Both the position numbers and the translations under genes were made by a program. From assembly GCA_016713865.1 (NCBI GenBank), contig JADJOG010000010.1, positions 1-22,108 of the forward strand: a DNA stretch of 22,108 nt, read 5' to 3'. This DNA comes from Flavobacteriales bacterium (GTDB lineage Bacteria > Bacteroidota > Bacteroidia > Flavobacteriales_F > PHOS-HE28). Each line of letters begins with the position of its first letter. The stretch's first letter is position 1. This document shows positions 7,788 to 16,014 of the stretch, in pieces. The notes beneath the pieces are model-generated. The model had not been told where the DNA came from and ran no database searches. It saw nothing but the letters and a program-made list of their open reading frames with translations.

Positions 7788-8804
7788 TTAGTCCACGAGC
7801 AGTCGCTGCGTTCGAGGTCTCGCCCTGTTGCTGACAACAAGCGAAGGGTGTAGCACCCCGGGGCCAAGCTGCTCACATCAACACTAACGCCTTGTCCGAG
7901 CCAACTCGGCTGCGATGAATGAATCGTCCGGCAGCATCGATGAAATCGACAGTAGCGGTGCCTGGTTCTGCCAACGAGATGGCAACCATGCCGTTAGTCG
8001 GATTCGGATACGCCACGAACGCCTCCTGAGCAGCATCATATTCATCGACACCGACGATGAATCCATTGCCCTGCCATTCGGCGCGGCGCGTTACGCCCCA
8101 GCCCCCACCGCTGATCTGCACTGAATCCTCTTGCATGCGCAGGATCGGATATACTGAGGCATCCGCATAGAAGTAGCGCGTATTGCGGATCCTGCGCACA
8201 ATACCGAGAATGGTCTGCTCCGTGAAATCGCGGCGCACCTTCACGCGCAGCACATTCCGGGATCGCCTGCTCTTCGGGCATGCTCAGCGTTCCGAAGCTG
8301 TCGCCGATGCCGAATGGTGCCCGTGCGCGTTACCGGACCGAATTGCGTGTTGATCGTAGCGCTCGTCGCATCGGTCCAGGTTGTCCCGAAGGTGCATGGC
8401 AGCTTCAGTTCGAGGATCGCGTCGGTATAACTCACGGGGTTGTTGCCTTCATCGGTGGCGCGCGAACCAACCTGCTCCAGACCGTTCGATGTCACTGCCC
8501 AGAACAGGGTATCGGAGCCGCCATCGGTGCTGATCAGCGTGGCCGATGGAATCAATGCGCCCGTGGGCGTGCTCGATGCGCTGAACCAGCGACTGGGCCG
8601 ATTGCCGGTATTGGGCAGAAGCATGCCCCAGTATTCGAAGGAGACATTCGCGCCAGTAGGCCCAACATCCTGATAACCATCGCGGGTGAAGAGCGCGAAT
8701 TCGCTGCCCGGGCCTGGAACATTTGAGGAGGTGAGCGTGGGTTGGGCGACAGATGCCGCAGCGGCGGCGAAGCCACTCAAGGCGAGGGCATAGCGAGTGA
8801 TCAT
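7788..8804 (-). CDS. T9SS-secreted protein with C-terminal sorting domain
   Basis: The start MITRYALALSGFAAAAASVA is a signal peptide cut near AQP. The next 160 residues look like a beta-rich extracellular domain (GSEFALFTRDGYQDVGPTGA, VSFEYWGMLLPNTGNRPSRW, DAILELKLPCTFGTTWTDAT). A second part, after an indel at about 8265, reads VLRVKVRRDFTEQTILGIVR and RNTRYFYADASVYPILRMQE. The tail is a type A T9SS sorting domain: AYPNPTNGMVAISLAEPGTA, VDFIDAAGRFIH and SLAPGCYTLRLLSATG. Such proteins are exported by Sec, then through the T9SS, and released or attached at the surface. I know no function for the body. The likely stop at 7788 follows an indel near 7815; another indel is at about 7876. Confidence 0.75.
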
Positions 8805-8826
8805 TCCGTGATTCGGGTTTGGGTGC

Positions 8827-8834
8827 GGAAGGTA
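8827..8834 (-). promoter_or_regulatory. Putative -7 element TACCTTCC of the T9SS cargo gene
   Basis: TACCTTCC on the minus strand lies 22 bases upstream of the ATG at 8804, a normal promoter distance. It is close to the TAnnTTTG consensus and to the TAYCTTCG elements at 6765 and 10638. Confidence 0.35.
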
Positions 8835-8891
8835 TGACGCGGGCGAAATGCGATTCGCTGCCCGATGGCCCGCATGCCTTCTCTTTGCGCC

Positions 8892-9479
8892 ATGAAATTC
8901 AGCGTCAGCGAGATCAGCGAGCTCATCCGGCACCGTCGCACCATTCTGCCGAAAGACTACTCCCCGCGCGAGGTGCATCGCGAGATCGTGGAGCGCTTGC
9001 TCACCAACGGCACCTGAGCACCTACTCACGGACTCACCCAACCCTGGCGCTTCCATGTGTTCATGGGCCCGGCCCGCGAACGGTTGTCGGCCTTTCTGGG
9101 CGAGACCTACCGCACGACCACGCCAGCTGAGAAATTCCTTCAGAAGAAATTCGATAACGTGACGCAGCGCCCCTTGCAGAGCAGCGTGGTCATAGCGCTC
9201 GGCATGGCCCGCGACCCGAAAGAGAAGATCAGCGAGCGCGATGAGATGCTCGCCGTAGCCTGCGCTGTGCAGAACATGCACCTGACCTGCACGGCGTATG
9301 GCCTAGGTGCTTTCTGGGCCACCGGCGGCCCCATGACCGGAGCCGCGATGCGCGGTTTCCTCGGGCTGGGTGACCAGGATCTGGCTCTTGGCCTCTTCTA
9401 CGTCGGCTATCCCGCTGTGGATTGGCCCCAAGGCCATCGGCGGCCGCTTGAAAACGTAACCATTTGGCATACGCGATGA
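8892..9479 (+). CDS. Nitroreductase-family FMN oxidoreductase (in-frame TGA)
   Basis: The start MKFSVSEISELIRHRRTILP is the usual nitroreductase N-terminus, with the RR FMN-phosphate contact. It continues SPREVHREIVERLLTNGT, then TGA at 9015-9017, then APTHGLTQPWRFHVFMG in the same frame. Family members similar to YdjA have Trp before APTHG, and TGG differs from TGA by one base, so this is a nonsense change, not an indel. The rest is intact: QSSVVIALGM, ERDEMLAVACAVQNMHL, GLGAFWATGG, GLGDQDLALGLFYVGYP and IWHTR. These soluble enzymes use NAD(P)H and FMN to reduce nitro compounds or quinones; the natural substrate is unknown. The stop overlaps the next ATG. If real, the TGA makes it a pseudogene; a base error is as likely. 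Confidence 0.85.
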
Positions 9480-9802
9480 AGCCACTTAATCTCACCAACT
9501 ACGAGGACCATCCGACCGAGTCGAATTGGATCGTATTCCGATTCCCTACCCGCGCGCAGGCCGACGAATTCACTTTAGGCCTCGAGGCAGAAGGCGTGCA
9601 GCATGAGCAGGACGGGGAAGGCGGTCCGCCCTACCTCGTTGCCGCGAAGAAGCATCAGCGCGAAGCGGCCATCCGGGCCAACTACCGCGTGCTTGGCCGA
9701 CACCGCAAGCCATTCATGACCGACCCCATGCTCCGCTGGGGCGTCATCGGCTTCTTCGTGCTGTTGCTCGCACTCGCCGCCGCAGGCGCTTTGCTCAGAT
9801 GA
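9476..9802 (+). CDS. Small single-pass membrane protein, unknown function
   Basis: This frame is intact, 108 residues, with an ATGA overlap with the nitroreductase stop, so the two are translationally coupled. The N-terminal 75 residues are soluble (WIVFRFPTRAQADEFTLGLE, EGVQHEQDGEGGPPYLVAAK) and resemble a small alpha/beta sensor-like domain. One membrane helix ends the protein (WGVIGFFVLLLALAAAGALL), so the soluble part probably faces the cytoplasm. I recall similar unnamed proteins in Bacteroidota but no function. It is one of the few uninterrupted genes of the window. Confidence 0.75.
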   Translation: MKPLNLTNYEDHPTESNWIVFRFPTRAQADEFTLGLEAEGVQHEQDGEGGPPYLVAAKKHQREAAIRANYRVLGRHRKPFMTDPMLRWGVIGFFVLLLALAAAGALLR

Positions 9803-9888
9803 TGACGCCCGCCTGCAACCGAAGCCGTGAGCGCCGTTACCTGCTTGGCACCCGCGTTTTCCGGGCTGCCGGTTCATCTTTGAGGGCG

Positions 9889-10626
9889 ATGCCACGAACC
9901 CATCCCCTGCTGATCACCGCAGTGGCCCTCTTCCTTCAACAGCTTGCAATAGCGCAACGGGGCGTTACGACCTTAGGCCTGCGCGTGAAGCCTGTAGTGC
10001 CCTTCACCTATTTCGATAAGGATGTGGAAGTGAAGACCGAGCATGCACGCTACGCGATGTCTTTGGAAGGCGGTTTCGCCTTCGGCATGAATGTGCGCGT
10101 TGGGGTCACGAATATGATCTCCTTCGAGACTGGCCTGGGCCAGATCCAGCGCCGGTTCAGCTATACCGTTGAGAATGACACCGCAGCCTACGCGGAGAGC
10201 GCATCGATCCGCTATACCGGTTACGAGTTGCCGGTGATGGGCCTTGTCTTCATCCGCCTTGGGGAGAAGACATGGATGAATACGGCGCTGGGCGCATCGC
10301 TCGACTTCTACCCCAGCGATGTGGAGGGCTACCTCGAGAATGGCAGCATCTACATGTTCAGGCGTCGCTGGGCGCAGGGAAGCGTTATCGGCAATCTCGG
10401 CTTCGAGTACCGCTCTGATAAGAGTGGCATTTTCTATTTGGGCGCCACCTATCACCGGCCGTTCAATGATCTGGCATTAGCCGATTTGACATACACCTAT
10501 TTCGGTCCACCAACGCGCAAGGATTTCACCGAGCGCTTGAGCGTTGCCGGGAGCTACCTCACGGTTGATCTGCGTTACTATTTCCACGAGGACCCAGACC
10601 GGCGAAGGCTGCGCAAAGGCGGGTGA
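9889..10626 (+). CDS. Outer-membrane beta-barrel protein
   Basis: The frame opens at 9799, but the signal peptide starts at the ATG at 9889 (MPRTHPLLITAVALFLQQLA, cut near AIAQ), which I prefer. About 245 residues follow with alternating polar and hydrophobic strands: FAFGMNVRVGVTNMISFETG, YTGYELPVMGLVFIRLGEK, MNTALGASLDFYP, GSVIGNLGFEYRSDKSGIFY, LGATYHRPFNDL and YLTVDLRYYFHE. The aromatic end YLTVDLRYYFH fits a barrel C-terminal strand. This is a PorT/OmpW-like small barrel by appearance; I cannot name the subfamily or a substrate. The frame is intact. Its upstream end nearly touches the small membrane protein gene, suggesting one transcript. Confidence 0.75.
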   Translation: MPRTHPLLITAVALFLQQLAIAQRGVTTLGLRVKPVVPFTYFDKDVEVKTEHARYAMSLEGGFAFGMNVRVGVTNMISFETGLGQIQRRFSYTVENDTAAYAESASIRYTGYELPVMGLVFIRLGEKTWMNTALGASLDFYPSDVEGYLENGSIYMFRRRWAQGSVIGNLGFEYRSDKSGIFYLGATYHRPFNDLALADLTYTYFGPPTRKDFTERLSVAGSYLTVDLRYYFHEDPDRRRLRKGG

Positions 10627-10637
10627 TGCGCTTCGGG

Positions 10638-10645
10638 TATCTTCG
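10638..10645 (+). promoter_or_regulatory. Putative -7 element TATCTTCG
   Basis: TATCTTCG lies 20 bases upstream of the ATG at 10666 and just after the stop of the beta-barrel gene. It matches the TAYCTTCG form seen at 6765. No -33 TTG found at the standard distance. Confidence 0.35.
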
Positions 10646-10665
10646 GCGGCTTGACCACCGAACCA

Positions 10666-12828
10666 ATGCGCACAATTCTGCTTGCCACGGCCCTGATCAT
10701 CTCCATCACTGGATTCGCCCAACCGGCCAATGATGCCTGCGGCAATGCGGCACCTGCTCTCTGCGGGAGCGTCATTGCAGGGACAACGGAAAACGCGACC
10801 ACGGATGCGGCATCCACTTGTGGCACCGATCACCGCGCCTGGCGTGTGGTATGTATTGGCTGGCAGCGATGAGCAGGTAACCGTCTCGACCTGCCCCGAT
10901 GAAGCGTACGACACCAAGCTCAATGTTTACCGCGGCTCGTGCGGCAGCCTGGTATGCGTGGCCGGAAACGATGATGCCGGCCCCGAAGTCTATTGCAGCA
11001 CAGTAGGATTCTGGGCCGAGGCTGGAACCAACTACTACATACTGGTGCAAGGCTATGGAGATGAAACAGGCCCGTTCAACCTCACGATCACTTGCACGGA
11101 GCCAACGGAGGATATTTGCCTTGGGGCGCTGCCCATTGCATGCGGCGAATCGATTGATGGCACCACCGTAGAGGCAGGTGCCGATAGCGCGCCTTTCTGC
11201 GAAACACCCATCACCGCGCCCGGCCTTTGGTACACGTTCACCGGAACAGGCGGGCAGATGGTGCTGAGCACCTGCCCCGACGAGACCTTCGACACCAAGC
11301 TGAATGTTTATGCGGGACCTTGTGATGCTCTCACCTGCATTGCCGGCAACGACGATGCGAATGGCGATGTGCTTTGCTCCACCGTCACCTTCAATAGCAC
11401 TGCAGGCCAAGCGTATTACGTGCTCCTTCAGGGCTACAACGGGCAAACCGGCGCATTCACCTTGTCGCTCACATGCCCAAGCTGCGGCACTCCGACGGCT
11501 CCGCAGGCCTTCCCCATGGATGTTTCGGCCATGGTTACCTGGGTGTCTCCGAATCCGGGAAGTACGTTCCAGATTGAATACGGCGAGGCCGGTTTCGCCC
11601 CTGGTTCAGGTACCGTGATCAATGGAAGCACAGGCATTGATGGCCCACCCGTGAACATCACAGGCTTGAATCCATCCACGGCTTACGACGTGTATGTGAC
11701 CGAATTATGCGCTGGCGGCAACAGCGATGCAGCGGGCCCCATCTCCTTCACAACATTGGCCGAACCGCCCGCCGCGAATGCACTCTGCTCAGGCGCACTG
11801 CCCATTGCTTGCGGTGGCGACGTGAATGGCGACACGAGTGATGGCGTGTTCACCCCGGCCCTGCTTGCGGAAGCGCCAACATCACTGCCGCCGGCCTTTG
11901 GTACACCTTCACGGGCAATGGCGACGATGCCACTTTGAGCACATGCAGTGGCAGCGGCTATGACACCAAGATCAGCGTATTCAGCGGCAGTTGCAGCGCG
12001 CTCGTTTGCGTGGCCGGCAACGACGATGGGCCCAATTGTCCGGCGAACACCAGCAGCAGCACCTTCCAGACAGTTCCGGGCACCGAGTATCTGGTCCTTG
12101 TGCATGGCTACGATCAGGATCAAGGCGCCTTCACATTGAGCCTTACATGCGCGCCTGCATGCAGCACGGTCGAGAACGACGATTGCTCCAGCGCAACCTT
12201 GCTGACCGTGCAACCTACTGGTGGCTGTGAGAGCAGCACCGGTTCCAACATGTGCGCTTTCGCACCGCCAGTTCCGAACCCGCCATGCGACCCTTACGCC
12301 AACATCGTTGATACGTGGTACTCCTTCAACAGCGGCGGTGGAACGGATCACGTTCTGATCTTGGAAGCCGGATCGGCCCAGTTGATCAATGCCGCGGTTT
12401 ACACAGCTTGCGCGAACCCGGTGTATGTGACCTGCGTGACAGAAGTCGCGGACGAGGTCCAGTTGCCTGGCTTAGCGCCCAACACGGACTATCTGGTACG
12501 TGTGTGGAATGGCGGCGGTGCAGAAGCAGGGACCTTCAACATTTGCGTGGAAGCGAACATGAACCTCGGTGTGGCCGAAGCCGCGCAGACGAGCATGCTG
12601 ATACATCCCAACCCCGCTTCGAGCAGCTTCAGCATCCGAATCAATGAAGCCTTCAGCCTTCTCCGAGTGATTGACGCATCGGGCCGTTGCGTTTGGCAGA
12701 GCCGGCCAACCGGTGCAGCAACCATCGTGGTGGATGCCGAACGGATGCCCCCAGGCCTCTATATGGTCATGGCCGACGAAAGAGCCGTGGGCCGCGTGGT
12801 TATCGCACGCCAGTTTGTCGCCCCGTAG
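10666..12828 (+). CDS. Repeat-containing T9SS surface protein with Fn3 domain
   Basis: The start MRTILLATALIISITGFAQP is a signal peptide. Three similar units of about 125 residues follow, each reading A-L-P-(I/A)-x-CG, then TAPG(L/V)WY, then LSTCPDETFDTKLNVYAGPC, then C-(I/V)AGNDD, then YY-x-L-x-QGY and GAFTLSLTC. They resemble pre-peptidase C-terminal (PPC-like) beta domains common in T9SS cargo. Units start at about 10717, 11101 and 11780; a fibronectin III domain (VTWVSPNPGSTFQIEYGEAG) lies between units 2 and 3. A more divergent unit starts at about 12170 (NDDCSSATLLTV, IVDTWYSFNSGGG). The C-terminus is a T9SS sorting domain: LIHPNPASSSFSIRI, DASGRCVWQS and RMPPGLYMVMADER. Indels lie at about 10820 and 11880. 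The product is secreted or surface-attached, possibly adhesive. Confidence 0.85.
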
Positions 12829-12854
12829 TTCTATCTGGCGATAGCAGCTTCATG

Positions 12855-13419
12855 CTAAAGCGGATGGAACGCCACTTGATCGTATGCCACACGCTGCGCA
12901 CTTTCTTTTCTAGTCGAACCGGAGAAGCCCACAATCAGCGCGTGGACATACTCCCTGCTCTTGTCCGGATCGTAGCGACCGGATAAGTGTCAGGGATTCG
13001 CATTGGGATCCTGCGCAACTGCTGCGGGTATCAATCCGAAGCCGGGGTTTGATCGAACGGATCGGTCAGCACTTGCCCGGCCCTGTGGCCTCAGCGAACA
13101 CGTACAGCACCTCCATACCACTATCCAACCCAGCGGAAGCGAGTGTGCGTCGTACCGTGGTTATCGCATCAGCACGCGTGCCCGATGGCAAGTCGGAGTA
13201 CTTCAGCACAAGCACCCCGCTTGCCACACAGGAATACTCTAACGTCAGGGCTGGTTCTCGTGCGACCACCTTGGCGAGTCGCGCGAGTCCATCATCATCG
13301 AGCCCCCTTACGGCAACCACCACTTGGACATCGAAGCCTGCATTGGCACCGAGCGCACGCTGTGGAATCGCTGTCGTTAAGAACATCCCAAGGAAACCGA
13401 GCAGAAGCATGTTCTTCAT
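12855..13419 (-). CDS. Small secreted hypothetical protein (frameshifted)
   Basis: The start at 13419, MKNMLLLGFLGMFLTTAIP, is a signal peptide. A beta-alpha-beta segment follows: FDVQVVVAVRGLDDDGLARL, AKVVAREPALTLEYSCVAS, VLVLKYSDL and EVLYVFAEATGPGK. This looks like a ferredoxin-like fold similar to heavy-metal-associated domains, but the CxxC motif is absent, so metal binding is not supported. That frame closes at 13066; shifting frames continues into TDPFDQTPGFGLIPAAVAQ, then YDPDKSREYVHALIVGFSG and QRVAYDQVAFHPL to a stop at 12855. I join them as one protein of about 187 residues. Indels are at about 13075 and 12985. The 3' end converges on the large T9SS gene. Confidence 0.55.
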
Positions 13420-13592
13420 GGAATTCTGTTTGGGAGCAAATTGGCCCTGGCGACGAACTATCGCCATGACGAATGACAGGTGACAGATGACCTTATTCAA
13501 GGCATGAGGTCTAAATGACCATTTACCAGGTTGCGGCTCCCCTACCCAAATCAACCCGAACCACGACCTTCACCGGCATTAATCGCAGCCCC

Positions 13593-15209
13593 ATGCCCAT
13601 TCGAGTGACCCCCGACCGTCCCAGCGGAAACCAAAGCAACAGGCCCAGCATGCCCAGCGGCGGCAGGCGGAGTGGCGGTGGTGGCGGGATCGGTGGCGGA
13701 TTGATCGGCGCATTACTGCCTATGCTCTTCCGGAACCCGAAGCTGCTGCTCATCGCAGCGGTGATCATGGGCATCCTTTATTTCATGGGCGGCCTCGATG
13801 GATGCGGAGGCATGATGCAGCAGCAAGACGGGCAGAACAACCTGCTGAGCATGCTCACCACCGGCGCCAATCTGGATCCCGCCGAGTACGACAAAGCGCA
13901 AGTGCATGAACCGCTCGCTGACAACGTGAGCAACCCCTTGCCAGAGCGCCACTCGCTCGATCGCTTCGCGCCGCCGCGCCAGAACCAAGGCCAGCAAGGC
14001 AGTTGCGTGGCCTGGGCCAGTGCGTATGCCGCGCGCAGCATCATTCACAACCAAGCCACGGGTGCTGCGCCGAGCAAGGCATCGGCCTTCAGCCCGAGCT
14101 TCATGTACAATCGCATCAAGATCGAAGGCAGCAATTGCCAGGGCAGCTACCTGCAACGAGCGATGGACGATATGCTGCAACGTGGATCGGTGCCGTACAG
14201 CGAATTCGCGTACACGGATGAATCGTGCAGCGCGCGCCCTGACCCAAGCGTCGCGCAAGGCGCGGTGCGCTACCGCATCAAAGGCTTCCAGCGCATGAGC
14301 CGCAGCGACGACCCCAATAGCCCGGTGGATCTGCTGGCCATGAAACAACAGCTCGCACAAGGCTCACCTGTCGTTATCGGGATGATGGTGGGCGGCAGTT
14401 TCATGCAGGAAATGCAAGGGCGCGACGTTTGGGTTCCCACACAGCAAGACACGCGCATGAACGGTTTCGGCGGACATGCGATGTGCGTGATCGGCTACGA
14501 CGATTACAAGCTGGGACCGAATGATGGCGGCGCATTCCAGATCATGAATAGCTGGGGACCGGATTGGGGCAAGAATGGCATAGCGTGGGTGCCCTATGAT
14601 GCCTTCGCCTTCTTCACCAAGGAAGCGTACGCCGTGCATCCTATGGGCACCAGTGCCGATGAGAGGCCCGATCGCTACGACCTGCGCTTCGGCTTGGCGG
14701 TGGTGAACGATGAAGGAGCCCCCACCGGTGCGCACATTGCGCTGGAACATCGCGGCGGTCGCGTTTTCCGCACCGCGAGTCCGATCCAGAAAGGCACACG
14801 CTTCAAGATCGAGGTGACCAATAACCTGGAATGCTACACCTACATCTTCGGCGAAGAGACCAACCGCAGCACCTACGTGCTATTCCCGTACACGCCGAAG
14901 CACTCGCCCTACTGCGGCACCACCGGCATGCGCCAATTCCCACGTGACCACAGCCTAACTGCCGACGATGCGGGTAACATGGATGTGATGGCGATCATGG
15001 TGGCCAACCAACCCATGGATTATCCGGCAATCAACGAACGCATGAAGCAGCGCGGCAACACGGGCCTTGCGAGCGCGCTGCCAGCAGTGCTCGGCAACGA
15101 ACTGCTCGCTGAGAACGATGCACAGTACGGAGCTGGCGAGACCTTCTCAGTGAAGGCGCCGGCGACGCGCAATGCAATCGCTGTTGTCATCGAGATCGAG
15201 AAGAGGTAG
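13593..15209 (+). CDS. Membrane-anchored papain-like (C1) protease with DUF4384-like tail
   Basis: The frame is intact. It opens at 13515, but MPIRVTPDRPSGNQSNRP at 13593 is the likely start because a polar, Gly-rich N-terminus (SGGGGGIGGG) then leads to one membrane helix, LLLIAAVIMGILYFMGGL, at about residues 50-68. The C1 catalytic set is present: Gln and Cys in QGQQGSCVAWASAYA (Cys138), His in GGHAMCVIGYDD (His295) and Asn in MNSWGPDWG (Asn319). After it, residues about 385-490 (FKIEVTNNLECYTYIFGEET, YVLFPYTP, DVMAIMVANQPMDY) fit DUF4384, a domain found beside caspase-like or kinase domains. Total 538 residues. The catalytic domain probably faces the periplasm. Substrate unknown. No inhibitory prodomain is visible. 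Confidence 0.9.
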   Translation: MPIRVTPDRPSGNQSNRPSMPSGGRRSGGGGGIGGGLIGALLPMLFRNPKLLLIAAVIMGILYFMGGLDGCGGMMQQQDGQNNLLSMLTTGANLDPAEYDKAQVHEPLADNVSNPLPERHSLDRFAPPRQNQGQQGSCVAWASAYAARSIIHNQATGAAPSKASAFSPSFMYNRIKIEGSNCQGSYLQRAMDDMLQRGSVPYSEFAYTDESCSARPDPSVAQGAVRYRIKGFQRMSRSDDPNSPVDLLAMKQQLAQGSPVVIGMMVGGSFMQEMQGRDVWVPTQQDTRMNGFGGHAMCVIGYDDYKLGPNDGGAFQIMNSWGPDWGKNGIAWVPYDAFAFFTKEAYAVHPMGTSADERPDRYDLRFGLAVVNDEGAPTGAHIALEHRGGRVFRTASPIQKGTRFKIEVTNNLECYTYIFGEETNRSTYVLFPYTPKHSPYCGTTGMRQFPRDHSLTADDAGNMDVMAIMVANQPMDYPAINERMKQRGNTGLASALPAVLGNELLAENDAQYGAGETFSVKAPATRNAIAVVIEIEKR

Positions 15210-15377
15210 CATGACAGCATTCGAGGTGAAGCAGGCCAAGGAGATGGCAACATCCCTCTCATCCATGGCTTTCATATCCTCACGAGCGAACAGGCCGATT
15301 GATCGCCACATTACCGACATCAGCCGTATAACCTTCGTTCTATTGGCCACCAGCGTCCCACCCAGCAGCTTTGCGGC
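15210..15377. other. Intergenic region before the first regulator gene
   Basis: No convincing coding signal in 168 bases. A TAACCTTCG string at 15329-15337 lies about 40 bases before the regulator ATG and resembles the -7 elements elsewhere in the window; a TTG at 15299-15301 is slightly too far upstream for the usual -33 spacing. This is the likely promoter region of regulator 1 and kinase 1. Confidence 0.4.
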
Positions 15378-16014
15378 ATGACGAAGACGAAAGTGATACG
15401 TGTGAGCATCGTGGAAGACGACAGCACCATCCGTGAGACACTGCGCTCGCTCTTCCTATTCAGAGGGCATGGAGCCATTCACAGTGCATAGCACTGCCGA
15501 GGATGCATTGATGCACTTCGACGAGAACTGCCCTGATGTGGTGCTCATGGATATCAACCTGCCTGGACAAAGCGGCATCGAATGCGTGCGGCAGATGAGC
15601 CAGCGATGCACGAGCACGCAATACCTCATGTACACGGTGCTCGACGATGACCAGCGAGTATTCGAGGCATTGAAGGCCGGCGCTAACGGCTACATCCTCA
15701 AGAGCAGCTCGCCCGTCGAGATACTTGCGGCCGTGCGCGAATTGCACGAGGGCGGAGCGCCCATGAGCGCGCATGTGGCCCGCAGGGTGGTGCAGCAATT
15801 CAGGCCCGTTTCCGCATCGTCATCCGGCGAAGATGCCCTTAGCGATCGTGAGCGCGGCGTGCTCGAGTTGCTTGCGCAAGGCCTCCTTTACAAAGAGATC
15901 GCGGAACGGATGGGCATCACCACGGGGACGGTGAAGCAGCACATCCATCGCATCTATGGCAAACTGCATGTACAGAACCGAACCGAGGCGGTGAACCGCT
16001 ACTTCGGAAGATGA
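15378..16014 (+). CDS. NarL/LuxR-family response regulator 1
   Basis: The start MTKTKVIRVSIVEDDSTIRE gives the receiver acidic pair (EDD). After one indel at about 15455 it continues EGMEPFTVHSTAEDAL, then CPDVVLMDINLPGQSG with the phosphoacceptor Asp in LMD, YTVLDDD with the switch Thr, and LKAGANGYILK with the conserved Lys. The output domain is a LuxR-type helix-turn-helix: LSDRERGVLELLAQGLLYKE, IAERMGITTGTVKQHIHRIY and GKLHVQNRTEAVNRYFGR. It binds DNA as a phosphorylated dimer; targets are unknown. Its stop overlaps the kinase 1 start (ATGA), so they form one operon and kinase 1 is the obvious partner. Confidence 0.93.

Noticed and set aside
9015..9017. TGA recoding (selenocysteine or TGA read as Trp)
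   Set aside because: The family has Trp here, not Cys or Sec, and TGA is used as a normal stop by several genes in the window, including this one. A single base change is simpler.
12832..12845. CTATC-TGGC-GATAG hairpin between convergent gene ends as a terminator
   Set aside because: The stem is only five pairs and has no T run, so it cannot be called a terminator.
13467..13491. Short repeated TGACA/GATGAC strings before the C1 protease
   Set aside because: Units are imperfect and very short; nothing like a CRISPR or iteron array.
13713..14360. Minus-strand open frame of 215 residues
   Set aside because: Antisense to the intact C1 protease with its catalytic residues; composition is typical of a G+C-rich shadow.
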